64,000 nucleotides of DNA from Marivita sp046592965. GTDB lineage: Bacteria; Pseudomonadota; Alphaproteobacteria; Rhodobacterales; Rhodobacteraceae. The stretch lies in NCBI RefSeq assembly GCF_046592965.1, contig NZ_JBISBV010000003.1:1-64000 (forward strand), written 5' to 3'. The translations under genes and the position numbers were made by a program. Shown here one piece after another: positions 22,384-31,374 of this stretch (the stretch's first letter is position 1; every line of letters starts with the position of its first letter). The notes below the pieces were generated by a model. That model saw only the letters and a program-made list of their open reading frames with translations. It was not told the origin of the DNA and did no database searches.

Positions 22384-22707
22384 TCACATCGAGAAGCTGG
22401 TGCCGCAGCCGCAGGAGGACGACGCGTTCGGGTTCTCGATCACGAAACGCGCGCCGATCAATTCCTCGGAAAAGTCGATGACGGCATTTGCCAGAAACGG
22501 CAGCGACACCGCGTCCACAACCACCTGTTCACCGCATCCCTCGAGCACGAGATCATCCTCGGCCGGCGCGTCAAGCTTGATCTCGTATTGAAACCCCGAA
22601 CACCCGCCGCCCTCGACGGCGACGCGCAGCGCCTTGCCGTCGGCTTTGGCGCCGATTTCGGACAGGCGTTCAAAGGCGCGGTCGGTGACTTTGGGGGGCA
22701 ACTGCAT
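22384..22707 (-). CDS. erpA: Iron-sulfur cluster insertion protein, ErpA/IscA (HesB) family
   Basis: A 107-residue A-type carrier with the three cluster-binding cysteines Cys36 (GGGCSGFQYEI), Cys99 and Cys101 (SSSCGCGTSF). It accepts Fe-S clusters and delivers them to apoproteins. Alphaproteobacteria have several paralogues, so ErpA rather than IscA/SufA is a best guess. It is monocistronic and divergent from the dgt-like gene. A half-site TGTTAGCG lies in its promoter region but is not a full match to the gap operators. Confidence 0.9.
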   Translation of the reverse strand: MQLPPKVTDRAFERLSEIGAKADGKALRVAVEGGGCSGFQYEIKLDAPAEDDLVLEGCGEQVVVDAVSLPFLANAVIDFSEELIGARFVIENPNASSSCGCGTSFSM

Positions 22708-22791
22708 GGAAACCTCGGGTTTGCTTTAATTCACGTCTGTTAGCGAATATAAGGTCGAACGGGACAGGCGACAAGAACAGGCGGTGCTGGA

Positions 22792-23952
22792 ATGACGGCG
22801 CGATTTGCATGCGAGCCTTCGGGATCGCGCGGCAGGCTTTATCCGGAGGAGGAAAGCGAATTCCGCTCGTGCTTCCAGCGCGACCGCGACCGCATCATCC
22901 ATGCGTCGGCGTTTCGGCGGCTCAAACACAAGACCCAGGTGTTCATCGAGCATGAGGGTGATTATTTCCGTACCCGGCTGACCCATTCGATCGAAGTCGG
23001 GCAGGTGGCACGCACAATCGCCAAGACGCTGGGTCTTGATCTCGAACTGACCGAAGCGGTCGCGCTGGCGCATGATCTGGGGCACACCCCGTTCGGGCAC
23101 ACAGGCGAGGATGCGTTGAACGGGTTGATGCGACCCTATGGCGGGTTTGACCACAACGCGCAGGCGATCCGCATCGTGACCTCGCTAGAGCGCCATTACG
23201 CCGAGTTTGACGGGTTGAACCTCACTTGGGAAACCCTTGAAGGCATTGCGAAACACAATGGCCCGGTCGGGGAGCCGGTGCCATATGCGCTGGCAGATTA
23301 CAATGCCATTCACGATCTTGAACTCGACACCCACGCCAGCGCAGAGGCGCAGGTCGCGGCCTTGTCCGATGATATCGCCTATAATCACCACGATCTGCAT
23401 GACGGGCTGCGCGCAGGGTTGTTCTCGACCGATGAACTGGCTGAGCTTCCCATCGTAAGCGATTGTTTTTCCGAGGTGGATCGGGTCTATCCGGGCCTGA
23501 ATTACTACCGCCGCCGGCATGAGGCTCTGCGCCGGTTCTTCGGCCGGCTGGTGGCGGATGTGATTCATGTCACGCAAGCCAATCTTGCCGCGCTCGTTCC
23601 GCAGACGCCAGCCGACATTCGCGGCGCGGGGCGCATGATGGTGCAGTTCTCGCCAGACCTCTGGTCCAAACTCAAGGTGATCCGCGAGTTCCTCTTCCAT
23701 CGCATGTACCGCGCGCCGGATGTCGTTGAAATGCGGGCACAAGTTAGCGATGTGATCAACACGCTTTTCCCGCTCTACATGTCCGATACGTCGCTTCTGC
23801 CAAAGCAGTGGCGCAAGGATGTTGACGAAATTCGATCCGACACGGAACTTGCACGGATCGTTGCGGATTACATAGCCGGGATGACCGACCGGTTCGCCCT
23901 CCAAGAACATGCGCGCCTGACCGGGTCGGACGTGATAATGGACCGATCCTGA
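22792..23952 (+). CDS. dgt: Deoxyguanosinetriphosphate triphosphohydrolase-like protein
   Basis: A 386-residue HD-domain phosphohydrolase. RTRLTHSIEVGQVA supplies the first His and ALAHDLGHTPFGHTGED the HD metal ligands, while FDHNAQAIRIV is a conserved family segment. It resembles the Dgt-like branch (about 380-400 residues) that hydrolyses dNTPs to nucleosides and triphosphate; the specific nucleotide is uncertain. It lies 12 bases before the antiporter gene, so the two may share a transcript. Confidence 0.9.
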   Translation: MTARFACEPSGSRGRLYPEEESEFRSCFQRDRDRIIHASAFRRLKHKTQVFIEHEGDYFRTRLTHSIEVGQVARTIAKTLGLDLELTEAVALAHDLGHTPFGHTGEDALNGLMRPYGGFDHNAQAIRIVTSLERHYAEFDGLNLTWETLEGIAKHNGPVGEPVPYALADYNAIHDLELDTHASAEAQVAALSDDIAYNHHDLHDGLRAGLFSTDELAELPIVSDCFSEVDRVYPGLNYYRRRHEALRRFFGRLVADVIHVTQANLAALVPQTPADIRGAGRMMVQFSPDLWSKLKVIREFLFHRMYRAPDVVEMRAQVSDVINTLFPLYMSDTSLLPKQWRKDVDEIRSDTELARIVADYIAGMTDRFALQEHARLTGSDVIMDRS

Positions 23953-23964
23953 AGGATAATACGT

Positions 23965-25794
23965 ATGGCAACACCTACAGATGTCGGGCTGAACCCGGTG
24001 ACCACCTTTGCGCTTGTCGGCGTTCTCGGGGTGGGTGCGCAATGGCTGGCGTGGCGGCTGAACCTGCCGGCAATCGTGCTGATGCTCGCTGCGGGTTTGG
24101 TGGTCGGCCCGATGCTGGGTATTCTCAACCCGGCGGCCGCGCTTGGTGATCTGTTGCAGCCGATGGTGGCGATTGCGGTGGCGATCATCCTGTTTGAAGG
24201 CGGATTGACGCTGAATTTCAAATCTCTGACCGATGCCGCGGTCGGTGTGAAACGGCTGGTGTTGGTCGGGGCACCGATTGGCTGGCTCGCGTCTGCGTCG
24301 GTGCTGCATTACGTCGGCGGGCTGAGCTGGGCGACATCCGCGGTCTTCGGCGGCATCATGATCGTCACCGGCCCGACAGTGATCTCGCCGCTCCTGCGTC
24401 AGGCGCGGCTCAAGCGCCGTCCGGCAGCGCTTTTGCAGTGGGAAGCTATCGTCAACGACCCGACGGGCGCTTTGGCGGCGGTTCTGGCGCTGGAGGTGGT
24501 TCTGGTCTGGCAGGCTTCGGCGTCAGCGCAAGAGGCTATCGTGGAACTCGCGGTGGGCATCGCCCTGGCGGTGATCGCGGGCGTTGTCGCGGGCTGGGGC
24601 ATCGTGCAGTCGTTCAAGCAAGGCTGGGTGCCCGAATACATGAAGGTGCCGGTTCTGTTCGTAACAGTGCTTGGCGCGTTCGCGTCCACCGACGCGGTGC
24701 TGCACGAAAGCGGATTGCTGACCGTCACCATCATGGGCGTCTGGATCGCCAACTCCAAATTGCCCAGCCATGCCGAGATGCACCGGTTCAAGGAACACGC
24801 GACGATCCTGCTGGTGTCGGGCGTGTTCATCCTGCTTGCGTCGAACATGACGCGCGAGACATTGACGAGTTTGAACTGGCAAACTCTCGCCACGGTGTTG
24901 GCCGTCATCCTGATTGCGCGCCCCGTGACGGTGCTTGCCTCACTGGCGTTTTCGAATGTGCCCTGGGCCGAACGGCTTCTGGTGGCCTTTACCGGCCCGC
25001 GCGGGGTGGTGCTGGTGGCGGTCGCGGGGTTGTTCGGCGACCGGCTGGTACAAGCGGGGATTTCGGATGCCGCGCAGGTTTCGCCGCTTGCCTTTGCGCT
25101 CGTGGCCGGAACGGTTGTCCTGCACGGTTTCACGTTGAAACCGCTCGCACGGCTGCTCGGACTGACGGCCTCGTCGTCGCCCGGTGTGTTGATCGTCGGG
25201 GGCAACCGCTGGACGGTCGAGTTGGGCAAGGCGCTCACCAAGCTTGATCTTCCGGTGATGATCTCTGATCCCAACCGAAGCCATCTGCGCGACGCGCGTG
25301 GTGCGGGGTTGCGGGTATATACCGGGGACATCCTGTCGGAGGGTGCCGAGCATCGGCTTGATCTGATGCCCTACCAGACGGTGATCGCAGCGACGGACAA
25401 CGATGCCTACAACACGCTTGTCGCCACCGATCTCGCCCCGGAATTCGGCCGCGAAAACGTGTTCCAACTAGCCCGCGAAACGTCCGACAGCGAGCGTTAT
25501 GCGCTGCCGCCGAAACTCGGCGGGCGTGCCATTGGCGCGGGCGAAACGTTCCTTGAGGTGCAAAATCGCATGTGGGACGGCTGGGAAATCCGCTCGACCA
25601 CCTTGTCGGACGAGTTCACCCTCGAGGACTGGCGCGAGAAGAATCCCGAGGGCATTTTGCTGGCCGATATCGGACCCAAGGGCACGTTGCGTATTCTGGG
25701 CCCGGACTCCGAACCCAAGGAAGCGAGCGACACGCGGCTGGTCGCGATGGTGCCGATGAAAGAGCACCGGGCAAAGGCCGAGGGACAGGCCTAA
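23965..25794 (+). CDS. Cation:proton antiporter with C-terminal TrkA-N domain
   Basis: A 609-residue protein with about 12 membrane helices of the sodium/hydrogen exchanger (CPA1/CPA2) type over residues 10-400 (LMLAAGLVVGPMLG, FEGGLTLNF, IVNDPTGALAAVLALEVV). A Rossmann TrkA-N domain follows from about 408 (GVLIVGGNRWTVELGKAL, GLRVYTGDIL) and then a C-terminal extension. It exchanges Na+ or K+ for protons across the inner membrane, with the TrkA-N part probably sensing nucleotide. The ion selectivity cannot be read from the sequence. Confidence 0.9.
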   Translation: MATPTDVGLNPVTTFALVGVLGVGAQWLAWRLNLPAIVLMLAAGLVVGPMLGILNPAAALGDLLQPMVAIAVAIILFEGGLTLNFKSLTDAAVGVKRLVLVGAPIGWLASASVLHYVGGLSWATSAVFGGIMIVTGPTVISPLLRQARLKRRPAALLQWEAIVNDPTGALAAVLALEVVLVWQASASAQEAIVELAVGIALAVIAGVVAGWGIVQSFKQGWVPEYMKVPVLFVTVLGAFASTDAVLHESGLLTVTIMGVWIANSKLPSHAEMHRFKEHATILLVSGVFILLASNMTRETLTSLNWQTLATVLAVILIARPVTVLASLAFSNVPWAERLLVAFTGPRGVVLVAVAGLFGDRLVQAGISDAAQVSPLAFALVAGTVVLHGFTLKPLARLLGLTASSSPGVLIVGGNRWTVELGKALTKLDLPVMISDPNRSHLRDARGAGLRVYTGDILSEGAEHRLDLMPYQTVIAATDNDAYNTLVATDLAPEFGRENVFQLARETSDSERYALPPKLGGRAIGAGETFLEVQNRMWDGWEIRSTTLSDEFTLEDWREKNPEGILLADIGPKGTLRILGPDSEPKEASDTRLVAMVPMKEHRAKAEGQA

Positions 25795-25854
25795 GCGCCA
25801 TTTGACGCCACGCGCCAGAGTGGTAGAGGACATGCGAGATAAAGGACGCATGAC

Positions 25855-27600
25855 ATGAACCTCTTTTCCGACATTCGGGCGCTGGTGATCGACAGTTTGA
25901 ACGCAATGGTCGCGGATGGCGCGCTGCCGGACGGGCTTGGCTTTGAGAACGTCACGGTCGAGCCGCCGCGCGATCCGCTGCATGGCGACATGGCAACCAA
26001 CGCCGCAATGGTGCTGGCCAAGCCTGCGGGCCAAAAGCCGCGCGACATCGCCGAGGCTCTGGCCGACCGTCTGACCGCTGATCCGCGCGTCGCAAGCGCC
26101 GAGGTTGCCGGGCCAGGGTTCCTGAACCTGCGGTTGGAAAATGTCGTCTGGCAGGGTCTGCCCGCAACGATCCTGTCCAGCGGTGCCGATTACGGCCGCT
26201 CGGTGATCGGGCAGGGCAAGCGGGTGAATGTCGAGTTTGTCAGCACCAACCCCACCGGACCGATCCATGTGGGACACACCCGCGGCGCGGTTTTCGGTGA
26301 CTCGCTGGCGTCCCTGCTGGAATATGCCGGATACGACGTCACGCGCGAATATTACATCAACGACGGCGGTGCGCAGGTCGATGTGCTCGCGCGGTCCGTT
26401 TATCTGCGTTATCTTGAAGCGCATGGACAGGATGTCGCGTTCGAAGACGGCACCTATCCCGGTGATTACCTGATCGAAGTGGGCGAAGCGCTCAAGGATC
26501 GGGTCGGGGACAAATATATCGACCAGCCGGAAGAGGTCTGGCTCGAAGATGTGCGCAACTACGCCACGGATGCGATGATGATGCTCATCAAGGTCGATCT
26601 TGGCCTGCTGGGCGTCGAGATGGACAATTTCTTCAGCGAGAAGTCGCTTTACGGCACCGGCAAGATCGAAGTCGCCATCCGGGCGCTCGATGAAAAAGGG
26701 CTGATCTATCGCGGTGTGCTGGAACCCCCCAAGGGCAAGAAGCCCGAGGACTGGGAACCGCGCGAGCAGACCTTGTTCAAATCCACCGAACATGGCGACG
26801 ACGTGGATCGGCCGATCATGAAGTCCGATGGCAGCTGGACCTATTTCGCGCCGGATATCGCCTATCATTACGACAAGATCCAGCGTGGCTATGACCTGCT
26901 GATCGACATCTTCGGCGCCGATCACGGCGGTTATGTCAAACGCATGAAGGCTGCCGTTTCGGCGCTGTCGGACGGCAAGACACCGCTCGACATCAAGCTG
27001 ACGCAACTGGTGAAGCTCTACAAGAACGGCGAACCTTACAAGATGTCCAAGCGGGCAGGCACATTTGTCACGCTGTCCGATGTCGTTGAACAGGTCGGCC
27101 CGGATGTGACGCGCTTTGTCATGCTGACGCGCAAGAACGATGCACCGCTCGATTTCGATTTCGACAAGGTGCTTGAGCAATCCAAGGACAACCCGGTCTT
27201 TTACGTGCAATACGCCGTTGCCCGCGTGAACTCGGTTCTGCGCAAGGCACGCGAAGCCGGGATGGATGTGGGCGACGGGACGCTCGAACAGGCGGATCTG
27301 TCGGACTTGACGCATGACAGCGAACTTGCGGTCGCGCGGAAACTTGCCGAATGGCCGCGCCTGATCGAAATTGCCGCGCGCACCAACGAGCCGCACCGGG
27401 TCGCCTTCTATCTTTATGAACTGGCGTCGGAATTGCACGCGCTCTGGAACAAGGGCAACGACGTGCCCGAACTGCGGTTTTTGCAGGAAGGCAACACCCA
27501 GGCAACACAGGCGAAAATCGCGCTCGCGCGGTCTGTCTCGGTTGTTATTTCCGCAGGTCTTGGTATCTTGGGCGTCACACCGGTCGAGGAAATGCGCTGA
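25855..27600 (+). CDS. argS: Arginyl-tRNA synthetase
   Basis: A 581-residue class I synthetase. The HIGH motif is HVGH in NPTGPIHVGHTRGAVFGD and the KMSKS-type motif is KMSKRAG. The N-terminal Add1 domain and C-terminal DALR anticodon domain (DPV-FYVQYAVARVNSVLR) are present. It charges tRNA-Arg. Length is typical. It is the first gene of a likely unit with the SPOR protein, nagZ, scpA and scpB, an order common in Rhodobacterales. Confidence 0.97.
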   Translation: MNLFSDIRALVIDSLNAMVADGALPDGLGFENVTVEPPRDPLHGDMATNAAMVLAKPAGQKPRDIAEALADRLTADPRVASAEVAGPGFLNLRLENVVWQGLPATILSSGADYGRSVIGQGKRVNVEFVSTNPTGPIHVGHTRGAVFGDSLASLLEYAGYDVTREYYINDGGAQVDVLARSVYLRYLEAHGQDVAFEDGTYPGDYLIEVGEALKDRVGDKYIDQPEEVWLEDVRNYATDAMMMLIKVDLGLLGVEMDNFFSEKSLYGTGKIEVAIRALDEKGLIYRGVLEPPKGKKPEDWEPREQTLFKSTEHGDDVDRPIMKSDGSWTYFAPDIAYHYDKIQRGYDLLIDIFGADHGGYVKRMKAAVSALSDGKTPLDIKLTQLVKLYKNGEPYKMSKRAGTFVTLSDVVEQVGPDVTRFVMLTRKNDAPLDFDFDKVLEQSKDNPVFYVQYAVARVNSVLRKAREAGMDVGDGTLEQADLSDLTHDSELAVARKLAEWPRLIEIAARTNEPHRVAFYLYELASELHALWNKGNDVPELRFLQEGNTQATQAKIALARSVSVVISAGLGILGVTPVEEMR

Positions 27601-27673
27601 CAAAAGCGCCGTGACCGGGTGAGGCAAAGGCAAGAAGCGACCGGTGGTTCGACCCACCGGCAAAGAGGCGGAC

Positions 27674-28672
27674 ATGGCAGACATGCATATGACGGGCTCC
27701 GTGCGCACGCAGGGGGCATCGGGAAACTTGGCATCGGCGGCAAACTGGCTGGGCGCGGCGATGTCCTTGGCGTTGATCGTTGGCGTGGCGGTCTGGGGAT
27801 ACCGGCTGATCATGCGGGATGTCTCTGGTGTGCCTGTAGTGCAGGCGATCGAGGGGCCGATGCGCATCGCGCCGGACAACCCCGGTGGCCAGATCGCGCG
27901 GCACGGTGGATTGGCGGTCAACAATATCGCCGGGTCCAGCACCTCCGCGCCTCCGCCCGATCAACTGGTTCTTGCCCCCAAGCCCCTGGATATCACTGAC
28001 GAAGACATGCCGGTGTCCGAGCTTGCCGCTGTTCAAGAGCCTGCGGTAACCGAAGACCTTTCCGAAACCGAAGAGTTGGCGCTGGCGTCGCTGCGCCAGG
28101 ACGCAGAGACGCAGGCACCGCCGCTGTCGCAGACCGATATCGCCAATGCGGACGATCCGATCAAGGCGTTGGCCGACCAGATTGCCGCCAATGCCAAACC
28201 GCTGGGCATTGTCGATCCTGCACCCAACACGGGTGCGTTCGATCAACCAGCTTCGGACGAAACCCAAGAGGCGACATTCCAGACCGTCGCGGTATCAGTG
28301 CCCGGAGTCGCACGCTCCCTGCGGCCCAGCCAGCGCCCCGACGGGTTGCGCAACGCATCGCTTTCTGTTCCGGTCGCGGCACCCGAGGTGGCGGCCGAAA
28401 TGTCTCCCGCCGATATTCCCGCCGGTACACGCCTTGTTCAATTCGGTGCGTTTGACAGCCCCGAAATCGCCCGCGAGCAGTGGGCCAAACTCCAGGCGCG
28501 GTTTGGGGAATACCTTGAAGACAAGGACCGCGTGATCGAAGAGGCCACCTCGGGTGGACGCGTCTTTTTCCGCCTGCGCGCTCATGGGTTTGACGATCTG
28601 AGCGACTCCCGTCGCTTCTGCGCCGCGATTGTGGCGGAAAAGGCCGACTGCATTCCTGTGGTCAGCCGGTGA
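27674..28672 (+). CDS. SPOR-domain membrane protein
   Basis: ATG 27674 gives 332 residues. A single membrane helix (about 22-45, AMSLALIVGVAVWGYRLIM) is followed by a long, acidic, low-complexity periplasmic linker and a C-terminal SPOR domain (about 255-332: RLVQFGAFDSPEIAREQWAK, GRVFFRLRAHGFDDLSDSRR). SPOR domains bind denuded peptidoglycan glycans at the septum. Downstream nagZ (GTGA overlap) also acts on peptidoglycan, and scpAB on chromosomes, so a cell-cycle grouping is plausible. Confidence 0.92.
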   Translation: MADMHMTGSVRTQGASGNLASAANWLGAAMSLALIVGVAVWGYRLIMRDVSGVPVVQAIEGPMRIAPDNPGGQIARHGGLAVNNIAGSSTSAPPPDQLVLAPKPLDITDEDMPVSELAAVQEPAVTEDLSETEELALASLRQDAETQAPPLSQTDIANADDPIKALADQIAANAKPLGIVDPAPNTGAFDQPASDETQEATFQTVAVSVPGVARSLRPSQRPDGLRNASLSVPVAAPEVAAEMSPADIPAGTRLVQFGAFDSPEIAREQWAKLQARFGEYLEDKDRVIEEATSGGRVFFRLRAHGFDDLSDSRRFCAAIVAEKADCIPVVSR

Positions 28673-29682
28673 CACGCAGCGCGTTCGGGGCGGCAATTTT
28701 CGGGTGTGACGGCACGCGCCTGACGGCCGATGAGGCAAGGTTTTTTGCCGATGCCAACCCGTTCGGTTTCATCCTGTTCAACCGCAATCTCGAATCCGCC
28801 GATCAGATCAGGACCCTGACGTCGGACCTGCGCGCCGCCGTGGGCTGGAACGCGCCGATCTTCATCGACCAAGAGGGCGGACGCGTGCAGCGTTTGCGTC
28901 CACCGCTGGCAAGGGACTGGATGCCGCCGCTGGATCATGTGGCCCTGCTTGGTACACATGCCACAAAGGGAATGCGGCTGCGATATCAGATTATCGCCGC
29001 CGAGTTGGTGTCGCTTGGCATTGACGCCAATTGTGCACCGATGCTTGATGTCGCACGGCCCGAAACCCACAAATTCCTACGCAATCGCTGTTATGGAACC
29101 GATCTTGAGACGGTTGTCGAGATCGGGCGCGCGGTCAGCGACGGTCTGTTGGCAGGCGGGGTATTCCCGGTGATGAAACACATGCCCGGCCACGGGCTTG
29201 CGCAGATGGACAGCCATCTTGACCTGCCCCTGATCACCGCCGACGCGGCGACATTGGATGCGATTGACTTCGCCGCGTTTCGCCCGTTTGCCGATCTGGC
29301 GATGGGAATGACAGCGCATCTTGTCTATGCGGCACTTGGCGAAACCCGGCCCGCCACCACGTCGGCCTCGATGGTGTCGCGCATCAGACACTACCTCGGA
29401 TTTAACGGTCTGCTGATGACCGATGACATTTCCATGCAGGCATTGTCAGGCACAGTTCCCGACCGCGGCGCGGCGTCGATGGAGGCGGGGTGCGATGTGA
29501 TCCTGCATTGCAACGGAACCTTGTCCGAACGCATCGCCCTCATGGATCGGATCGGGACAATGCCGTCCGCGTCCCAGAGACGTGCCGAAGCGGCGCTGGC
29601 GACGCGCCCTGACGTCCCGGATGTTGACATTACCGCACTCACCGCCAAGCTTGCACAACTGGAGCAAGGGCAGGGTGCATGA
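28669..29682 (+). CDS. nagZ: Beta-N-acetylhexosaminidase (GH3)
   Basis: A 337-residue family 3 glycosidase starting at GTG 28669, overlapping the SPOR gene stop by 4 bases (GTGA). FIDQEGGRVQRL (66-77), KHMPGHG (170-176, catalytic His) and LMTDDISM with nucleophile Asp252 identify NagZ. It removes N-acetylglucosamine from muropeptides in cytosolic peptidoglycan recycling. No signal peptide is seen, as expected. Confidence 0.95.
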   Translation: MTRSAFGAAIFGCDGTRLTADEARFFADANPFGFILFNRNLESADQIRTLTSDLRAAVGWNAPIFIDQEGGRVQRLRPPLARDWMPPLDHVALLGTHATKGMRLRYQIIAAELVSLGIDANCAPMLDVARPETHKFLRNRCYGTDLETVVEIGRAVSDGLLAGGVFPVMKHMPGHGLAQMDSHLDLPLITADAATLDAIDFAAFRPFADLAMGMTAHLVYAALGETRPATTSASMVSRIRHYLGFNGLLMTDDISMQALSGTVPDRGAASMEAGCDVILHCNGTLSERIALMDRIGTMPSASQRRAEAALATRPDVPDVDITALTAKLAQLEQGQGA

Positions 29683-30473
29683 GCAACACCGGCGTAGAGG
29701 CGTTTGACACATCGGTCGCGGATCGGCTCGCCGCCGAGGCGCTGATTGTCGATGTCGAGGGTTACGAAGGCCCGCTCGATCTGTTGCTGAGCCTCAGCCG
29801 CACCCAGAAGGTCGATTTGCGCAAGGTGTCGGTGTTGCAACTGGCGCGGCAATATCTGGCCTTTGTGGAAAAGGCCAAAGAGCTGCGCATCGAACTGGCC
29901 GCTGACTATCTGGTGATGGCCGCATGGCTGGCGTTTCTGAAATCACGTCTTTTGCTGCCTCCCGATCCCGAAGAGGACGGCCCGAGCGGCGAGGATCTCG
30001 CAGCGCATCTGGCATTCCAACTGGAACGTCTTCAAGCGATGCGCGATGTGGCGGCCCGCCTGATGGGGCGCGACCAGTTGGGGCGAGACTTTTTCGCGCG
30101 CGGATTGCCCGAACAGGTCGAACGTTTGCGCAAGGTGCAATACACCGCAACGCTTCTCGATCTGATGCAGGGCTATGCGCGGATTCGCACCAAGGACGAA
30201 TTTCGCCCCTTTGTGATGGATCGCGATGCGGTGTTCACGATGGAACAGGCGCTTGAGCGGATGCGCGGGCTGATCGGCTTTGCCGGAACATGGACCGATA
30301 TCGCGACCTACATGCCCGACGGCTGGGCCGCCGATCCGGTGCGCTGGCGCTCGGCCACGGCATCGACCTTTGCCGCGTCCCTGGAACTCGCCAAGGAAGG
30401 CAAGGTGGAACTGCGCCAGTCAGAGACCTTTGCCCCCATCGAGCTTCGCCGAAAGGAGTCGCGGCGTGACTGA
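29679..30473 (+). CDS. scpA: Segregation and condensation protein A
   Basis: A 264-residue kleisin starting MSNTGVEAFDTS, with the family core VEGYEGPLDLLLSLSRTQKV, LAADYLVMAAWLAFLKSRLL and an N-terminal SMC-neck-binding region. With ScpB it bridges SMC heads for chromosome segregation. It overlaps nagZ by 4 bases (ATGA) and scpB by 8 bases, so the operon is tightly coupled. Confidence 0.95.
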   Translation: MSNTGVEAFDTSVADRLAAEALIVDVEGYEGPLDLLLSLSRTQKVDLRKVSVLQLARQYLAFVEKAKELRIELAADYLVMAAWLAFLKSRLLLPPDPEEDGPSGEDLAAHLAFQLERLQAMRDVAARLMGRDQLGRDFFARGLPEQVERLRKVQYTATLLDLMQGYARIRTKDEFRPFVMDRDAVFTMEQALERMRGLIGFAGTWTDIATYMPDGWAADPVRWRSATASTFAASLELAKEGKVELRQSETFAPIELRRKESRRD

Positions 30474-31125
30474 CACACCCGACGTTGATGCCAGCCTGTT
30501 CGAAGCGCCGCCAATGGGCGAGCAGGAACGCATGGTCGAGGCGATCCTGTTCGCGACCGCTGAACCGGTCACGGTGAAAGAACTGAACGACCGGATGCCG
30601 CATGGTGCGGATGCCGCCGAAGCGCTGGTGCATCTGCGCAAACGCTATCAGGGCAGGGGCGTCAACGTTACCCGCGTGGGCGATGCCTGGGCGATCCGTA
30701 CCGCGCCCGATCTTGGGTTTCTGATGCAAAAGGAAACCGTCGAGATCCGCAAGCTCAGCCGCGCGGCGATCGAGACGCTGGCCATCATCGCCTATCACCA
30801 GCCCGCCACCCGCGCCGAGATCGAGGAAATCAGAGGCGTATCGGTCAGCCGTGGAACGGTGGATCAATTGCTTGAAATGGAGTGGATCCGCTTTGGCCGC
30901 CGCCGTATGACGCCGGGACGCCCGGTGACCTTTGTGGTGACGCAAAATTTCCTCGACCATTTCGGCCTTGAATCGGCGCGCGATTTGCCGGGACTGAAAG
31001 AACTGCGCTCTGCCGGTCTGTTGGAGAACCGTCTTCCCCTGGGCGAAATGCCCCAAATGGGCGAGGGCGATGTGGACGCCGACGAAGCAGCCGAAGAGGG
31101 CCAGTCCGAGCTGTTCGAGGATTGA
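30466..31125 (+). CDS. scpB: Segregation and condensation protein B
   Basis: GTG 30466 follows GAAAGGAG in the scpA 3' end and overlaps scpA by 8 bases, giving 219 residues. MGEQERMVEAILFATAEPV, RKLSRAAIETLAIIAYHQP and EIRGVSVSRGTVDQLLE are diagnostic of the winged-helix ScpB. It forms a dimer on the ScpA kleisin within the SMC complex. The C-terminus is acidic and poorly conserved. Confidence 0.95.
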   Translation: MTDTPDVDASLFEAPPMGEQERMVEAILFATAEPVTVKELNDRMPHGADAAEALVHLRKRYQGRGVNVTRVGDAWAIRTAPDLGFLMQKETVEIRKLSRAAIETLAIIAYHQPATRAEIEEIRGVSVSRGTVDQLLEMEWIRFGRRRMTPGRPVTFVVTQNFLDHFGLESARDLPGLKELRSAGLLENRLPLGEMPQMGEGDVDADEAAEEGQSELFED

Positions 31126-31227
31126 ACGGACTTGCCTTGCGTTTTGCGGACAATGCCTGAAAAACGTCGCAATTGTTCGCTATGCCTTGCCAGCAGGCCG
31201 TTTTAACAGAAACGTCAGGAAGGCGAC

Positions 31228-31374
31228 ATGAACCTCAATTCAGTGATCAACATGGTGATGCGCACCGTCATGCGACGCCTTGTCAATTCGGGCATCAACG
31301 CAGGCATGGGCGCAATGTCCAACATGAAGAAGCCCCGCAAGAAAGCGCCACCGCAGGATCAGCCGCGCCGTTAA
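31228..31374 (+). CDS. Tiny basic protein downstream of scpB (48 residues)
   Basis: ATG 31228, SD AGGAAGG, stop TAA 31372-31374. The 48 residues are MNLNSVINMVMRTVMRRLVN, SGINAGMGAMSNMKKPRKKA and PPQDQPRR: an N-terminal amphipathic Met-rich helix and a Lys/Arg/Pro tail. I have seen similar tiny proteins after scpB in Roseobacters but know no function. Its stop shares TTAA with the stop of the convergent dCTP deaminase gene. Confidence 0.75.
   Translation: MNLNSVINMVMRTVMRRLVNSGINAGMGAMSNMKKPRKKAPPQDQPRR

Noticed and set aside
22738..22746. TGTTAGCGA upstream of erpA as another gap-type operator
   Set aside because: Only one half-site is present.
25468..27942. Very long open frame antisense to argS
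   Set aside because: The reverse frame of a GC-rich gene; the composition is His/Arg/Gln-rich noise, whereas argS on the other strand has its motifs.
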